A stretch of 64,000 nt of DNA from Palsa-1400 sp036501625 (GCA_036501625.1 DASXZY010000041.1:62001-126000); one strand, 5' to 3'; counted from the stretch's first letter, positions 25,839 through 35,375 are shown. The notes: generated by a model from the sequence alone, not told the origin. A program made the numbers and translations.

Positions 25839-28475
25839 TTGCTGTCAAACGTGAAGTCCATAACGATATTGCGGGTTGTTGCGCTGGCGCTGTGCGGGGC
25901 GGGTGCGCTCCGGGCGGCGGATGATTTAATTTTGCGCGACGACCAGCCTTTGCGGCTGCCGCCGGTGGGGGCGCATCAATTGCGGGTTATCGCTCCGGCC
26001 TTGCTCGAACTCACCATGGTCACCACGAAGGCGCCGGATCCCGCTCCGGTGAAAGAATGGAACTTTGTGGACAGCAACGAACAGGGGCAATTGCCGGAGC
26101 CGGCCACATTTGCAGTCACCGCTGGCAGCGCGCGCATTCCTGTCAAACGCGTTGGCTTCAAGCGGCGTGTGTTGTACGCGCCTTTTCCGAAGCGGGATCT
26201 GCGCATTGGAAATTATCTGTACCTTGAACTGGCGGGGACCATTGGGGAAAACCAAGTTGCCGCGGTGAGGAGCGCCCTTTGGCCGGCCACTGTGGCGTTC
26301 ACCGCCCGCAACGAACCGTCGCGCTGGAGTCCGGCCATTCATGTCAATCAAACGGGTTACCTGCCCGATTTTCCGAAGGAAGCCATGATTGGCTATTACC
26401 TCGGCAGCCTTGGGGAAATGAGCGCGCAAGCGGCGGGCGCGGCGCAATTTCAAATACTTGACGCGGTTTCGGGCCAGGAGGCCTTCCTTGGCCCGTTGCG
26501 CCTGCGTCCCGGCCTGGGCTTTCCGAATCCCGCCTATCAACAGGTGCTGGAGGCGGATTTTACCAGCTTCACCACGCCCGGTGTTTACCGGCTGTGCGTC
26601 AAGGGCCTGGGTGTGTCGTTTCCATTTCAAATTGGCGCTGACGCGGCCGGGGCTTTCGCGCGCGCCTACGCTTTAGGCATTTACCATCAGCGCTGCGGCG
26701 CGGCCAATGAACTGCCTTTTACCCGTTTTGTCCATGCCGAGTGCCATATGGCGCCGGCGGCCGTGCCGGATATGTCCGGCGACTTTAACGAGGTCAATGC
26801 CGTGCTGACAAAGGAAACGGCCGATTTTAAGGACAATCCGCGCCACACGGCGCCGCCGTTGCGGAACGTGGACGCCAGCCTTTACCCGTTTGTCAATCGC
26901 GGCCCGGTCGATGTTCACGGAGGGCACCACGACGCTGGCGATTACAGCAAATACACCATCAATAGCGCTGCGTTCATTCATTATCTCGTGTTCGCGGCGG
27001 ATGTTTTTCCCGGCGTCACAAATCTCGACAACCTCGGCCTGCCCGAAAGCGGCGATGGCAAAAGCGACGTCTTGGAAGAAGCCAAATGGGAGGCGGACTT
27101 TCTGGCGAAGATGCAGGATGACGATGGCGGCTTTTACTTCCTGGTCTATCCGCGCGACCGCGAATACGAAAACAATGTGACGCCCGATCACGGCGATCCG
27201 CAGGTGGTTTTTCCCAAAACTACGGCGGTCACTGCCGCCGCCACGGCCGCGCTGGCCCAATGCGCGTCGTCACCGGCCTTCAAACGGGAATTTCCCGAAG
27301 CCGCCGCGCTTTACCTGGAAAAAGCAAAGAAGGGATGGGCCTTTTTGGGGCGCGCCATCGCCAAATACGGCATCGACGGTTCCTATCAGAAAATCACCCA
27401 TTACGGCAACGAATTTATGCACGACGATGAATTGGCCTGGGCGGCATGCGAAATGGACCTGGCCACCGGCGACCCGAGAATTCACCGGAAGCTCCTCGAA
27501 TGGCTGCACCCAGCCGACCCAGCCGAACGCCGGTGGGGCTGGTGGCGGTTGTGCGACTCTTACGGCTGCGCCATTCGCAGCTACGCCTTCGCGGCCAAAT
27601 CGGGCCGAGCGCCGATCACGAAGTTAAACCGCCTGCTGCTGGAGGAGTGCGAGGCGGAAATCGCGGCCGACGGCCAAGATCAATTGATTCGCGCCCGCCA
27701 CAGCGCCTACGGCGCCAGTTTCCCCGATGAAACCAAGCGCGCGGGCACGGCTGGCTGGTATTTTTCGAGCGACGCGGCCTTCGATCTCGCGGTGGCCTTG
27801 CAATTGGATTATCCGGTCATGAACGATCCGCGCCCAGCCATGCGGGCCGCGCTGATGAGCAATTTGAACTACGAAGAGGGCTGCAATCCTGTCAATATCA
27901 CTTACCTGACCGGCCTGGGCTGGAAGCGCCAGCATGCGATGGTCGATCAATTCGCACTCAACAGCCGCCAGGCGCTGCCGCCCACGGGCCTGCCGCTGGG
28001 AAACATCCAAGCGGGCCTCGGCTGGCTGGATTTGTACCAGCGGGAGCCAAGCGAACTCTCCTTTCCCTCGGACAGCGACCCGCTCCATCCCTATCCTTTT
28101 TATGACCGCTGGAGCGACGCTTTCAACCTGACGCAGGAATTCGTCATCCTCAATCAGGCCCGCGGGCTGGCTTATCTGGCGTGGCTCATGGCCCAGACGC
28201 CGCTCAAGGACCAGCCCTGGAAGTCCGCCAGCGGGAGCATCGCCGGGCTGCCGGACTCGCTGCAGGTCAAAACCAACTGCAGTTTGACGCTTTCCGCCCC
28301 CGGCCTGGACCCCGCCGCCGCCCGCATCGTCTGGGAAACCGACGGTGCCGACCCTGTCTTCGGCGCATCGTTTGGCTTCATTCCCTCCTCGTCCGGGCCG
28401 CATTGGATCGAGGCGGAAGCCCAGTGGCCTGACGGGTGCCGGGTATTCGCCACGACCAACGTCACAGTGAAGTAA
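25839..28475 (+). CDS. Second secreted GH9 family glycoside hydrolase
   Basis: An 878-residue paralogue of the catalytic part of the gene at 15972, lacking the flanking binding modules and linker. It has a signal peptide (ALCGAGALRAAD), the same N-terminal beta-rich module, the Ig-like domain (HVNQTGYLPDF), GGHHDAGDYSKY near nt 26920, GDPQVVFPKT, and a C-terminal block with LTQEFVILNQARGL that should hold the catalytic Glu. A short beta domain follows. The TTG at 25839 has GGGGAAAG ten bases upstream; GTG 25851 is an alternative. Adjacent divergent opgG suggests beta-glucan handling, but substrate cannot be read from sequence. Confidence 0.9.
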   Translation: MLSNVKSITILRVVALALCGAGALRAADDLILRDDQPLRLPPVGAHQLRVIAPALLELTMVTTKAPDPAPVKEWNFVDSNEQGQLPEPATFAVTAGSARIPVKRVGFKRRVLYAPFPKRDLRIGNYLYLELAGTIGENQVAAVRSALWPATVAFTARNEPSRWSPAIHVNQTGYLPDFPKEAMIGYYLGSLGEMSAQAAGAAQFQILDAVSGQEAFLGPLRLRPGLGFPNPAYQQVLEADFTSFTTPGVYRLCVKGLGVSFPFQIGADAAGAFARAYALGIYHQRCGAANELPFTRFVHAECHMAPAAVPDMSGDFNEVNAVLTKETADFKDNPRHTAPPLRNVDASLYPFVNRGPVDVHGGHHDAGDYSKYTINSAAFIHYLVFAADVFPGVTNLDNLGLPESGDGKSDVLEEAKWEADFLAKMQDDDGGFYFLVYPRDREYENNVTPDHGDPQVVFPKTTAVTAAATAALAQCASSPAFKREFPEAAALYLEKAKKGWAFLGRAIAKYGIDGSYQKITHYGNEFMHDDELAWAACEMDLATGDPRIHRKLLEWLHPADPAERRWGWWRLCDSYGCAIRSYAFAAKSGRAPITKLNRLLLEECEAEIAADGQDQLIRARHSAYGASFPDETKRAGTAGWYFSSDAAFDLAVALQLDYPVMNDPRPAMRAALMSNLNYEEGCNPVNITYLTGLGWKRQHAMVDQFALNSRQALPPTGLPLGNIQAGLGWLDLYQREPSELSFPSDSDPLHPYPFYDRWSDAFNLTQEFVILNQARGLAYLAWLMAQTPLKDQPWKSASGSIAGLPDSLQVKTNCSLTLSAPGLDPAAARIVWETDGADPVFGASFGFIPSSSGPHWIEAEAQWPDGCRVFATTNVTVK

Positions 28476-28578
28476 ATTAGGGGGGAGTCAGGGATTTTTC
28501 TTGGGGTAGCCGCCCATGCCCTTTTCTCTGTTCACCCACCTGTGAAATCCCGCGCGTTAAACTAAGATTTGTTACGAA

Positions 28579-29841
28579 ATGACGGACGACCGACAAGAGA
28601 ATGTAACAAATTCGCCCTCGAAGACTGCCTCGGCTTCGATGAAGGTTTTATTTGTTCATCAGTACTGCGGCGCGATGGGCGGCGCGGAGGCCGACATCCT
28701 GCTGGCCGCCGGCTCCTTGAAGGAACGCGGGCACGCGGTTGGCCTTTTGTATTCCGAGCGCACCGGGCGTGGCGAAGCGGCCTGGGAACAAGCATTTGCC
28801 GAACGTTACACCCTGGCCGGCGGGGATAATTCCGAAGCCGCCCGCAACGCCGCCCGCCAATTCAATCCCGACGTTGTCTATTTCCACAGCCTGCCCGATC
28901 TCGGCGTGCTGGGAGCGCTGCTGGACTCTCCCGCGCCGCTCGTGCGCCGGGTGCATGACCATCGGATGTATTGCATGAGGGGCGGCAAGTATAATTATTT
29001 TACACGCGCGGTCTGCCAGCGGCCCACGTCTTGGAAGTGTGTCTTTCCGTGCCTCGCTTCCATTGGCCGCAACCCGGACGGACTCGTGCCTTTTAAGTGG
29101 GTCAGCTATCAAGCCAAGAAAAGAGAACTTGAACTTAACCGGAAATGCGACTGCCTCCTGGTCTATTCCGAATATCAAAAGGAGGAGCTGGCCCGCAACG
29201 GATTTGACGCCGCAAAAATCGAAGTTCGAGTGCCGGTTCACGACGCCGGCCCTGCCGGGGATGAAAGTTCCTTCGATAACAAAAATCTCATCCTCTTTGC
29301 CGGCCAGGTCATTCGCGGCAAGGGCGTGGACTTGCTCCTTCGCGCCCTGGCCAAAATCAACTTTCCGTTCCAGGCCGCCATCGTGGGCGAAGGAAATCAC
29401 CGCCCTTATTGCGAAGCCTTGTCGAAGCGCCTTGGATTGGCCGGGCGAGTCAAGTTTCACGGCTTCGTCCCGCGCGATGAGCTGAAGCATTTTTACCAGG
29501 AAGCCAGCCTTCTGGCCGTCAGTTCTGTGTGGCCCGAACCGTTTGGGTTGGTGGGCCGCGAAGCAATGCGCCACGGGCTGCCAGTCGTCGGTTTTGACGC
29601 GGGCGGCATCCGCGAATGGCTGCTGGACGGCGAAAATGGATTTTTGGTTCCGTGGATGGATACCGATCGATTTGCGGAGCGAATGGAACAATTGCTCCGC
29701 GATAAAGAACTCGCCCGGCGGCTGGGCCGGCGCGGGAGGGAGTTAACAAACCAACAAAAAGAGGCCTCGCGGCAAGTTTGCCCGTTTGAGCAAGCGCTCC
29801 TGCGGGCGGCCCAACGGCGAAGCCCGCAAACACTCATATGA
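28579..29841 (+). CDS. GT4 family glycosyltransferase
   Basis: A 420-residue GT-B fold enzyme: N-terminal MKVLFVHQYCGAMGGAEADI, central LILFAGQVIRGKGVDLLLRA, and the E-x7-E nucleotide-sugar motif EPFGLVGRE near nt 29536. It should transfer a sugar during exopolysaccharide repeat-unit assembly at the cytoplasmic face. The annotated start adds 20 residues before the core MKVLFVHQ; ATG 28639 may be the real start since neither has a clear ribosome-binding site. Its stop overlaps the next start as ATGA. It opens the plus-strand arm of the polysaccharide locus. Confidence 0.9.
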   Translation: MTDDRQENVTNSPSKTASASMKVLFVHQYCGAMGGAEADILLAAGSLKERGHAVGLLYSERTGRGEAAWEQAFAERYTLAGGDNSEAARNAARQFNPDVVYFHSLPDLGVLGALLDSPAPLVRRVHDHRMYCMRGGKYNYFTRAVCQRPTSWKCVFPCLASIGRNPDGLVPFKWVSYQAKKRELELNRKCDCLLVYSEYQKEELARNGFDAAKIEVRVPVHDAGPAGDESSFDNKNLILFAGQVIRGKGVDLLLRALAKINFPFQAAIVGEGNHRPYCEALSKRLGLAGRVKFHGFVPRDELKHFYQEASLLAVSSVWPEPFGLVGREAMRHGLPVVGFDAGGIREWLLDGENGFLVPWMDTDRFAERMEQLLRDKELARRLGRRGRELTNQQKEASRQVCPFEQALLRAAQRRSPQTLI

Positions 29842-30566
29842 ATCCTGAAAATCTTACTCCGCTATTGCTCCGGCGATGCGCGATGGGGCGAAATCCCATC
29901 CTGCGCTGCTGGCTCATTCTTCACGTTTATCAGCAGCGCCTTCGCGCCCAATGGCTGGAACATGGGGACGATTGGTCCAAACGCCTGCTGGACATTGTGG
30001 CGGCGGGGTTCATGCTCGCGCTGGCCTGCCCGCTGCTGTTGTTGATCGCCCTCTTCATCAAACTGGAAGATGGCGGGCCGGTCTTTTTCGCGCAAACCCG
30101 AGTCGGCCAGGACGGGCGCGAGTTCAAAATGTTCAAGGTGCGCTCAATGTGCCTTAACGCCGAGCAGCGCCTCGCCGATTTGCTGGGCAAGAACAAGCAT
30201 AGCTGCGGCGTGACGTTCAAGATTCAGGACGACCCCCGCATTACCCGCGTGGGAAAATGGCTCCGCAAGTTTTCCTTCGACGAGCTGCCGCAGCTTTACA
30301 ACGTGCTCATTGGCGACATGTCCCTGGTCGGGCCGCGCCCGCCGCTGCCGCGCGAAGTGGCCAAGTACTCACCCGCTGACCGCCGGCGCCTGGCGGTGAA
30401 GCCAGGCATCACCTGCATCTGGCAGATCAGCGGCCGGGCCAACATCGATTTCTCCGGCCAGGTGCAATTGGATGTCAATTATATCGAACGCCAAAGCATC
30501 TGGACGGACCTCTCGATCCTGACGCGCACCGTTCCCGCGGTTCTTTCTGGAAAGGGCGCATGTTAA
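29838..30566 (+). CDS. Undecaprenyl-phosphate sugar-phosphate transferase (priming, bacterial sugar transferase family)
   Basis: A 242-residue monotopic enzyme that should load the first sugar-phosphate onto undecaprenyl phosphate. It has one hydrophobic segment (IVAAGFMLALACPLLLLIAL) preceded by KRLLD, then FFAQTRVGQDGREFKMFKVR, and the catalytic-core block DELPQLYNVLIGDMSLVGPR. It is the short PglC/WecP-like form without the four extra N-terminal helices of WbaP. It is coupled to the GT4 upstream (ATGA) and to the next gene, whose start overlaps its stop. Confidence 0.93.
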   Translation: MNPENLTPLLLRRCAMGRNPILRCWLILHVYQQRLRAQWLEHGDDWSKRLLDIVAAGFMLALACPLLLLIALFIKLEDGGPVFFAQTRVGQDGREFKMFKVRSMCLNAEQRLADLLGKNKHSCGVTFKIQDDPRITRVGKWLRKFSFDELPQLYNVLIGDMSLVGPRPPLPREVAKYSPADRRRLAVKPGITCIWQISGRANIDFSGQVQLDVNYIERQSIWTDLSILTRTVPAVLSGKGAC

Positions 30567-31408
30567 TGAAGTCCGTCCTGATCTGCCCCGGCCCGCGCCG
30601 CGAAGTCCCGCTTCTTTCCGCGGAGACGCCGCTGGCGGTCACCCTCGCGCTGGGCCATGGGCTGGTGGAATACTGGATGAGCCACCTGGCCTGCGCCGGC
30701 GTCAAGCAAGTGGCGCTGCTGGCCAGCGACCGCGCGGATAAGGTCCGCAAAATCATTGGCAGCGGTTCCCGCTGGGGCCTGGAGGTCGAGGTCAAAGAAA
30801 CTCCGTCCGAAGCGATTCCGGAACATGCCGCCGAGGAATATGGCGCGCCGGCGACGGTCATGGATCATTTCCCGGGGCGGCCGGAGCATCCGCTGTTCGC
30901 CAGCTATCAACACTGGTTCAACGCCATCGAAGCGTGGATGCCGAGCGCGCTCACGCCGGAGCGCGTCGGAATGCGGGAGTTGCAGCCGGGCGTGTGGGCC
31001 GGACTGCACGGCCATATTGCGCGTGATGCCCGCCTCGCGGCCCCCTGCTGGATTGGCGACCACGTGTATATCGGCGCCGGAGCGGTCATTGGCCCCTCGG
31101 CCGTGGTGGAACACGGCGCGTTCATCGAGCCTAACGTCGAAATCAAGAATAGCGTCATCGGGGCGTCCACGTTTGTCGGGCAGTACGTGCGGATCAGCCA
31201 TTGCCTGGTCTGGGGCGACACCCAGCTTCATTGGCAAACCGGGCAGGCCAGCCAAGTGGAGGACGAATTTCTTCTTTGCTCGCTGCACCCCAAACGCCGC
31301 GCCGCCAGCGAAGACAATCCCTGGCTGGATCGCGTCGCCGAATGGCTCTACCGGCTCAAGGAAGACCAGCAGCCCATGCAAACCCAGCCGATCATCGTCA
31401 AAAGATAG
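30566..31408 (+). CDS. Degenerate sugar nucleotidyltransferase with left-handed beta-helix
   Basis: A 280-residue protein. The N-terminus resembles the nucleotidyltransferase fold (the region around EYWMSHLACAGVKQVALLA, then SGSRWGLEVEV), but the expected G-x-G-T-R-L loop is replaced by PGPRREVPLL, so catalysis is doubtful. The second half has hexapeptide repeats (WIGDHVYIGAGAVIGPSAVV, then IKNSVIGASTFVGQYV) forming a left-handed helix, and the C-terminus is polar. It may bind a nucleotide sugar or act as a scaffold or acyltransferase in polysaccharide synthesis. ATG 30566 has an upstream AAAGGG; ATG 30560 is also in frame. It is convergent with the next gene, overlapping by 11 bases. Confidence 0.72.
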   Translation: MKSVLICPGPRREVPLLSAETPLAVTLALGHGLVEYWMSHLACAGVKQVALLASDRADKVRKIIGSGSRWGLEVEVKETPSEAIPEHAAEEYGAPATVMDHFPGRPEHPLFASYQHWFNAIEAWMPSALTPERVGMRELQPGVWAGLHGHIARDARLAAPCWIGDHVYIGAGAVIGPSAVVEHGAFIEPNVEIKNSVIGASTFVGQYVRISHCLVWGDTQLHWQTGQASQVEDEFLLCSLHPKRRAASEDNPWLDRVAEWLYRLKEDQQPMQTQPIIVKR

Positions 31409-32219
31409 TATTGCCATCAAGGCTGGGCAGCTCGGCGAAAGAGATCACTTTCACATCCGGGCGGCTGGCCAGGAAACTGGCCGTTTGATGCAATACCTCA
31501 ATGAACGGCTGATCCGGATGGCCGCCAGGGAAATATTCCCACCAGTGTGTGACCAGCACCGTCAGGGCGTGCGTCTCGACGCGTTGAATGATGGCTTCAA
31601 GGATGTTCCCGCGCGGACGGTGATACGAAAGAAGGCAGCCGGGATGGGAGAGAAGCCATGTCCCGCCCACGCGCCAATGCTCGGCGCGGCGGAGCTTTTT
31701 GGCGGCGTATTCCGGCCACCACGCATACGGCAGCCGGCCGAACTCAAACCATCCCGTTGAAAGAACCCGGAAGCGCGCGGCGGCTTCGGCCATGCTCTCG
31801 CGCGAAAGCTTGTCGTAGGGCGCGACGAACGTTTCCGGCCTCGCAAATCCGGCCTCCTGCAAAAACCGCCCGCCGCGCTCAAGACGCCTTGCCACCTCCG
31901 CCCGGTCCGAGCGGTCAAATTCCAACTCGTCGTGGTGGCATCCGTGCTGGACGATGTGATATCCCGGATTCCCCACTAAATAGTTGACAAGTTTTGCATT
32001 CGAGCCGATGGGCATCTTTTCGGCCGTCGCGCCATTGCCATCAAGAAACAGGAATCCTTCCGGCTTCCCGTCCGCCATCCGGGTTTTGACATCGACTTCA
32101 GGGATCGTGGCCAGATTGACGGGCAGGCCGCGATATAAGAACGGGCGGTAAAGCTGCTCCAGGCAATGGGGCGGGGTCAGCGCGTTGGTGTCGTCATCGC
32201 GGAGGATTACGTAGCGCAT
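31398..32219 (-). CDS. Polysaccharide-deacetylase-like protein
   Basis: A 273-residue protein with no signal peptide. It has an N-terminal LRDDDTN motif, a mid-region HGCHHDE motif resembling the H-x3-H metal-binding motif of the NodB superfamily, FVAPYDKLS, and a late THWWEYF motif. This arrangement fits a metal-dependent (beta/alpha) barrel deacetylase acting on a sugar or glycan. It overlaps the GT4 gene upstream by 13 bases and belongs to the minus-strand arm of the polysaccharide locus. The superfamily is likely; the substrate is unknown. Confidence 0.75.
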   Translation of the reverse strand: MRYVILRDDDTNALTPPHCLEQLYRPFLYRGLPVNLATIPEVDVKTRMADGKPEGFLFLDGNGATAEKMPIGSNAKLVNYLVGNPGYHIVQHGCHHDELEFDRSDRAEVARRLERGGRFLQEAGFARPETFVAPYDKLSRESMAEAAARFRVLSTGWFEFGRLPYAWWPEYAAKKLRRAEHWRVGGTWLLSHPGCLLSYHRPRGNILEAIIQRVETHALTVLVTHWWEYFPGGHPDQPFIEVLHQTASFLASRPDVKVISFAELPSLDGNTIF

Positions 32220-33454
32220 TGTTTCTCCCGGATCAGCTCCTCGTAAAGCTTGCCCAACCGGCCGGCCAGGGCCGCCAGGCTGTGCTGCTCGCTGACACTT
32301 GCGCCGTCGCGGGCCATGCGCCGGGCCTCAGCCGGGTCAAACAGCGCGCGGTCCACGGCTGCGTGAAAGGGCGCCGGATCGTCCAGCCCAAAGAGCCACC
32401 CGTTCTCCCCTTCGCGGATTAACGCGCGCGGGCCGGAGGCGCGGCTGGATATCACCACGGCGCCAGCCGCCCAGGCTTCGAGAATGACCAGCCCAAAAGT
32501 TTCGGAGAGAGATGGCAGGAGCACGGCGCCCGCTTCCTGCATCAGCCCGATCAAACGCGGATCGTTGGAAGGCATGCCGCCTGTCAAAAGAACGCGGCCC
32601 TTCAGGCCAAGCTCTTCGATCTTTCGCCCAATCAATTCTCCGTAAGGCTCATCCGTGCAAGGGCCGGCCAGTACCATGACGGCCTTTGGATGACGCTGAA
32701 AAAGGGCGGGCGCCTGTTCCAAGAGCCAGCTTTGGTTTTTGATCGGGTCAATCCGCCCGACGCACAGCAACATGGGCCGCCCGGCGATTTGCGGGAAAGC
32801 GGCCCGCGCGGCCGCTTTGCAGTCCGCCTGGTATTGGGAGAGCGGCACCCCGTGCGGCTGGACGACGATGCGATTGTTCGGATGGCTTTTCCTGAGCAGG
32901 GCGGCCTCCGTTTCATTGCAAGTGATAATGCAATCGGCATCGCGAAAGAGAAGGCGCGCGCCGAGCAGCCAGCCAAAAATCCGGCCCCATTCCCAGCCCG
33001 TGCGTCTGGGGGCGTTAAACTCCCGCCGGACATTTTGCGGCAAGTCCAGCACGCCGCCGTGAATCGACACCACAAAGGGAATGCGGCGGCGCCTGGCCAC
33101 CAGCCGGGCAATCCCGCCAATCCGGCCCAATGTGTGCGTGTGCATGATGGCGGCGTCGCGTTCGCGCCACAGCAAGCCGGGAAGATCAAACGACATCAGA
33201 TTGCCGCCGACGGAGAGAAGCTGGCGCCGCCGCCGCGCCGAGAGGCCCGCGATGGGCACAAACGCGCGGAAACGCCGAATCTCCGGGGCTTCGCGCTCCG
33301 CCGGCCCCGGCAGGCGGGGGCTGTAAACGACAGCCTCGATGTCATTTTGGCGCAATCCCTCAAAGAGCCTTTCCAGCGCCGTCTCGGTGCCGCCCCATTC
33401 GGCGCGGTCAAGTTTTCTCAGCACATGAACGGTCCGCATGGAGCATCGGGCCAT
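32207..33454 (-). CDS. GT4 family glycosyltransferase
   Basis: A 415-residue GT-B enzyme: VHVLRKLDRAEWGGTETALE at the N-terminus, a HTHTLGRIGGIARL segment, a central LCVGRIDPIKNQSWLLEQA, and E-x7-E as ETFGLVILE. It should add one sugar to the lipid-linked repeat. The ATG at 33454 follows the methyltransferase stop directly (TGAATG), suggesting coupling; ATG 33439 would start at the conserved core. It is the third gene of a four-gene minus-strand group of glycan assembly enzymes. Confidence 0.9.
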   Translation of the reverse strand: MARCSMRTVHVLRKLDRAEWGGTETALERLFEGLRQNDIEAVVYSPRLPGPAEREAPEIRRFRAFVPIAGLSARRRRQLLSVGGNLMSFDLPGLLWRERDAAIMHTHTLGRIGGIARLVARRRRIPFVVSIHGGVLDLPQNVRREFNAPRRTGWEWGRIFGWLLGARLLFRDADCIITCNETEAALLRKSHPNNRIVVQPHGVPLSQYQADCKAAARAAFPQIAGRPMLLCVGRIDPIKNQSWLLEQAPALFQRHPKAVMVLAGPCTDEPYGELIGRKIEELGLKGRVLLTGGMPSNDPRLIGLMQEAGAVLLPSLSETFGLVILEAWAAGAVVISSRASGPRALIREGENGWLFGLDDPAPFHAAVDRALFDPAEARRMARDGASVSEQHSLAALAGRLGKLYEELIREKQCAT

Positions 33455-34084
33455 TCAATAGAAGTACACGTCCGTGCTGGTCACGCCGGGCCGGCAAGGA
33501 CCGACACTTTGGAATATCTCACAGCGCGCGGCCGCGTGCCCCTGGCGAATTTCCGGGTAGCGCCACGAATCATCGACCACGATGATCCCGTTCTTCTTGA
33601 CGTGCTTCTGCGCCTTGTCAAAGCACACCGGCCGGACGCGCGTCCATTCCTCGCTGCCATCGACCACAATGACATCAAACTTCTCGTCGGGAATGGCGTG
33701 GAGATAGTCAGACTTCTCGAAGCCGGCTGGATTCTTGAAATCGAACGGGTGGAGGACCATGGTCACATTGTCAATGGACTTGTCGCACAGCCGTTGCGAA
33801 ACCAAATCGTGCCAGGCCGCGTTATCCTCAATGGAATGGACGCTTTTGACGCGACGCGCGAAAAACAGGGTGGAACCGCCGGAGCCATATTCGCAGACGG
33901 TCATGTGCGGTTTCAGAAAGCCATCGAGGAAATCGATGGCTCCGTAAGCGAACCAGGGCAATTCCAGGTCGGCAGGGGATTTGCGCCCGAAGACGTTGTG
34001 AGCCACGCAGCGCGGCACGTATTCCGGGTGGCGGCATAGGTTTGCCACGACGCGGCCAATTTTTTGTGGGACTGTTCCTTGCAT
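33455..34084 (-). CDS. Class I SAM-dependent methyltransferase-like protein
   Basis: A 209-residue protein with a Rossmann SAM-binding glycine loop (CEYGSGGSTLFFARRV), a following acidic IEDN, DVIVVDGSEEW, and IIVVDDSWRYPE. These match small methyltransferase-like proteins in glycan clusters. The ATG at 34084, two bases past the GT2 stop, is preferred over an upstream start at 34126 that would overlap the GT2 gene. It may methylate a sugar of the exopolysaccharide or, as in some clusters, cap the chain. Fold call is good; role is inference. Confidence 0.78.
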   Translation of the reverse strand: MQGTVPQKIGRVVANLCRHPEYVPRCVAHNVFGRKSPADLELPWFAYGAIDFLDGFLKPHMTVCEYGSGGSTLFFARRVKSVHSIEDNAAWHDLVSQRLCDKSIDNVTMVLHPFDFKNPAGFEKSDYLHAIPDEKFDVIVVDGSEEWTRVRPVCFDKAQKHVKKNGIIVVDDSWRYPEIRQGHAAARCEIFQSVGPCRPGVTSTDVYFY

Positions 34085-34086
34085 AA

Positions 34087-35217
34087 TTAAACTTTCTCGA
34101 GGCCGCGCCTTTGCGCTTGCGGCCAATAATCAGTGGAGCCGGCTTTCAAAGTGGCAAAGGCCATCCGTCCGGAAACCAGCGTGAGCAGCGAACTGGCCAT
34201 CGCCGCCGGCAAACAAGCCACGCGCTCCAGGAGCCTGAGCCGTTCGAGCCGCCGCAAGGCGGCCCCGCTCATTCGCGGATAGAGGCGCCAGCAGAAGCGC
34301 GCCTGTTGAAGATGCTGGCGAATGAGCCTTTTGAGCCAGGCGGGGTCCGTGCGGTCCATTTCCATCATGGTGGCGGCCAGTTGTTCTCGTTCCGCGACCG
34401 GCCGATTTTTGAGGTAACCATCCACCAGCACGTGGATGACGGTCTGCCCCATGATCTGCCTCTTTTGGTTTTTGAGAATGGCGGCTGGCGAGGTGTAAGC
34501 CTCGAAAATATGCTCCGCTTCGTCCGCCACGCGAATGCGCCGCGCACTGGAGGGCCGGGTCAAAAAATCCGTGCAAACGAGCGTTTTGATAAATCCGTCC
34601 TCGCAGGCGCCGAGGTCTTTGGGCAGGTAAATGTTGCGCGCGGTCGCGGCGCGAATGCAGTAAAGCTGGCCGCACAATTGCGCTTCCGCCGCCGAGGTCA
34701 GCCGCGACGCCGCCAGCGACAAGCGGTCCCACACGGACTTGCGCTGCTTGAAAAGAATGTCTTTGCGCGGCCGATCCACCGCGATGTTGGCCTCAGCGTC
34801 TTCTTCCAGCGCGCGCAGCATGTTCCACAGCGTTTCCCGGCGGTGGATCAAAATGTCGGAATCCATCAGGAACAGGTAGCGCGCCTCCCTGGCGGAGAGC
34901 GCGTGCGTGAATTGGTTCCAGGCATTGAGCTTGCCGCGCTCGGTCAATTCGGCCACTCGCAGCCGGAAAGCAGCGCGTTCGGGATGCTCGCGCTGATGCG
35001 CGGCGAATATTTCCTTTGCCATTTCGGCCGTGCGATCCGTGCAGCCATTCGCCAGGCAAATAACTTCGCACTTCCAACCGCAGCCATTGAGTTCCTGGAA
35101 GATCGATTGCTCAAAAAGGAAGCGCAGCATCGGGCCAAGCCCGGCTTCCTCATTCCAAGCGACGATGCCAATGGAAACCTGGATGGATTCTTGTTTGGCA
35201 GGCGCGCTTTGCATCAT
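34087..35217 (-). CDS. GT2 family glycosyltransferase
   Basis: A 376-residue GT-A enzyme with VSIGIVAWNEEAGLGPMLRF at the start, a LANGCTDRT strand, a YLFLMDSDILI metal motif, and a DLGACEDGFIKTL segment in the acceptor region. Further hydrophobic residues near the C-terminus (PAAMASSLLTLV) suggest membrane association. The start at 35217 (ATGATG) was preferred because the upstream 40 residues lack family character. It is the first gene of the minus-strand arm, divergent from the Wzz-like fusion gene across about 160 bases that should contain both promoters. Confidence 0.87.
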   Translation of the reverse strand: MMQSAPAKQESIQVSIGIVAWNEEAGLGPMLRFLFEQSIFQELNGCGWKCEVICLANGCTDRTAEMAKEIFAAHQREHPERAAFRLRVAELTERGKLNAWNQFTHALSAREARYLFLMDSDILIHRRETLWNMLRALEEDAEANIAVDRPRKDILFKQRKSVWDRLSLAASRLTSAAEAQLCGQLYCIRAATARNIYLPKDLGACEDGFIKTLVCTDFLTRPSSARRIRVADEAEHIFEAYTSPAAILKNQKRQIMGQTVIHVLVDGYLKNRPVAEREQLAATMMEMDRTDPAWLKRLIRQHLQQARFCWRLYPRMSGAALRRLERLRLLERVACLPAAMASSLLTLVSGRMAFATLKAGSTDYWPQAQRRGLEKV

Positions 35218-35375
35218 CGGCCAAGCGTAGAACGGGCAGGCGCGCGAGTGAAGTGGGCTATTAACCCCAATTTCCAGTCCTTTCTGCGCGTGGGGTCCTG
35301 GGATCGGCTCACTAAGGTATCTACCTACTAAATTCAAACGGGAAATGCCCTACTCTGGATGCGGCTATTATTGAA

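Noticed and set aside
32690..34039. 449-codon plus-strand frame opposite the GT4 and methyltransferase genes
   Set aside because: The opposite strand has two recognisable enzymes; this frame has no family motif.
34111..35331. 406-codon plus-strand frame opposite the GT2 gene
   Set aside because: The GT2 motifs on the minus strand are clear; the antisense product looks like compositional noise.
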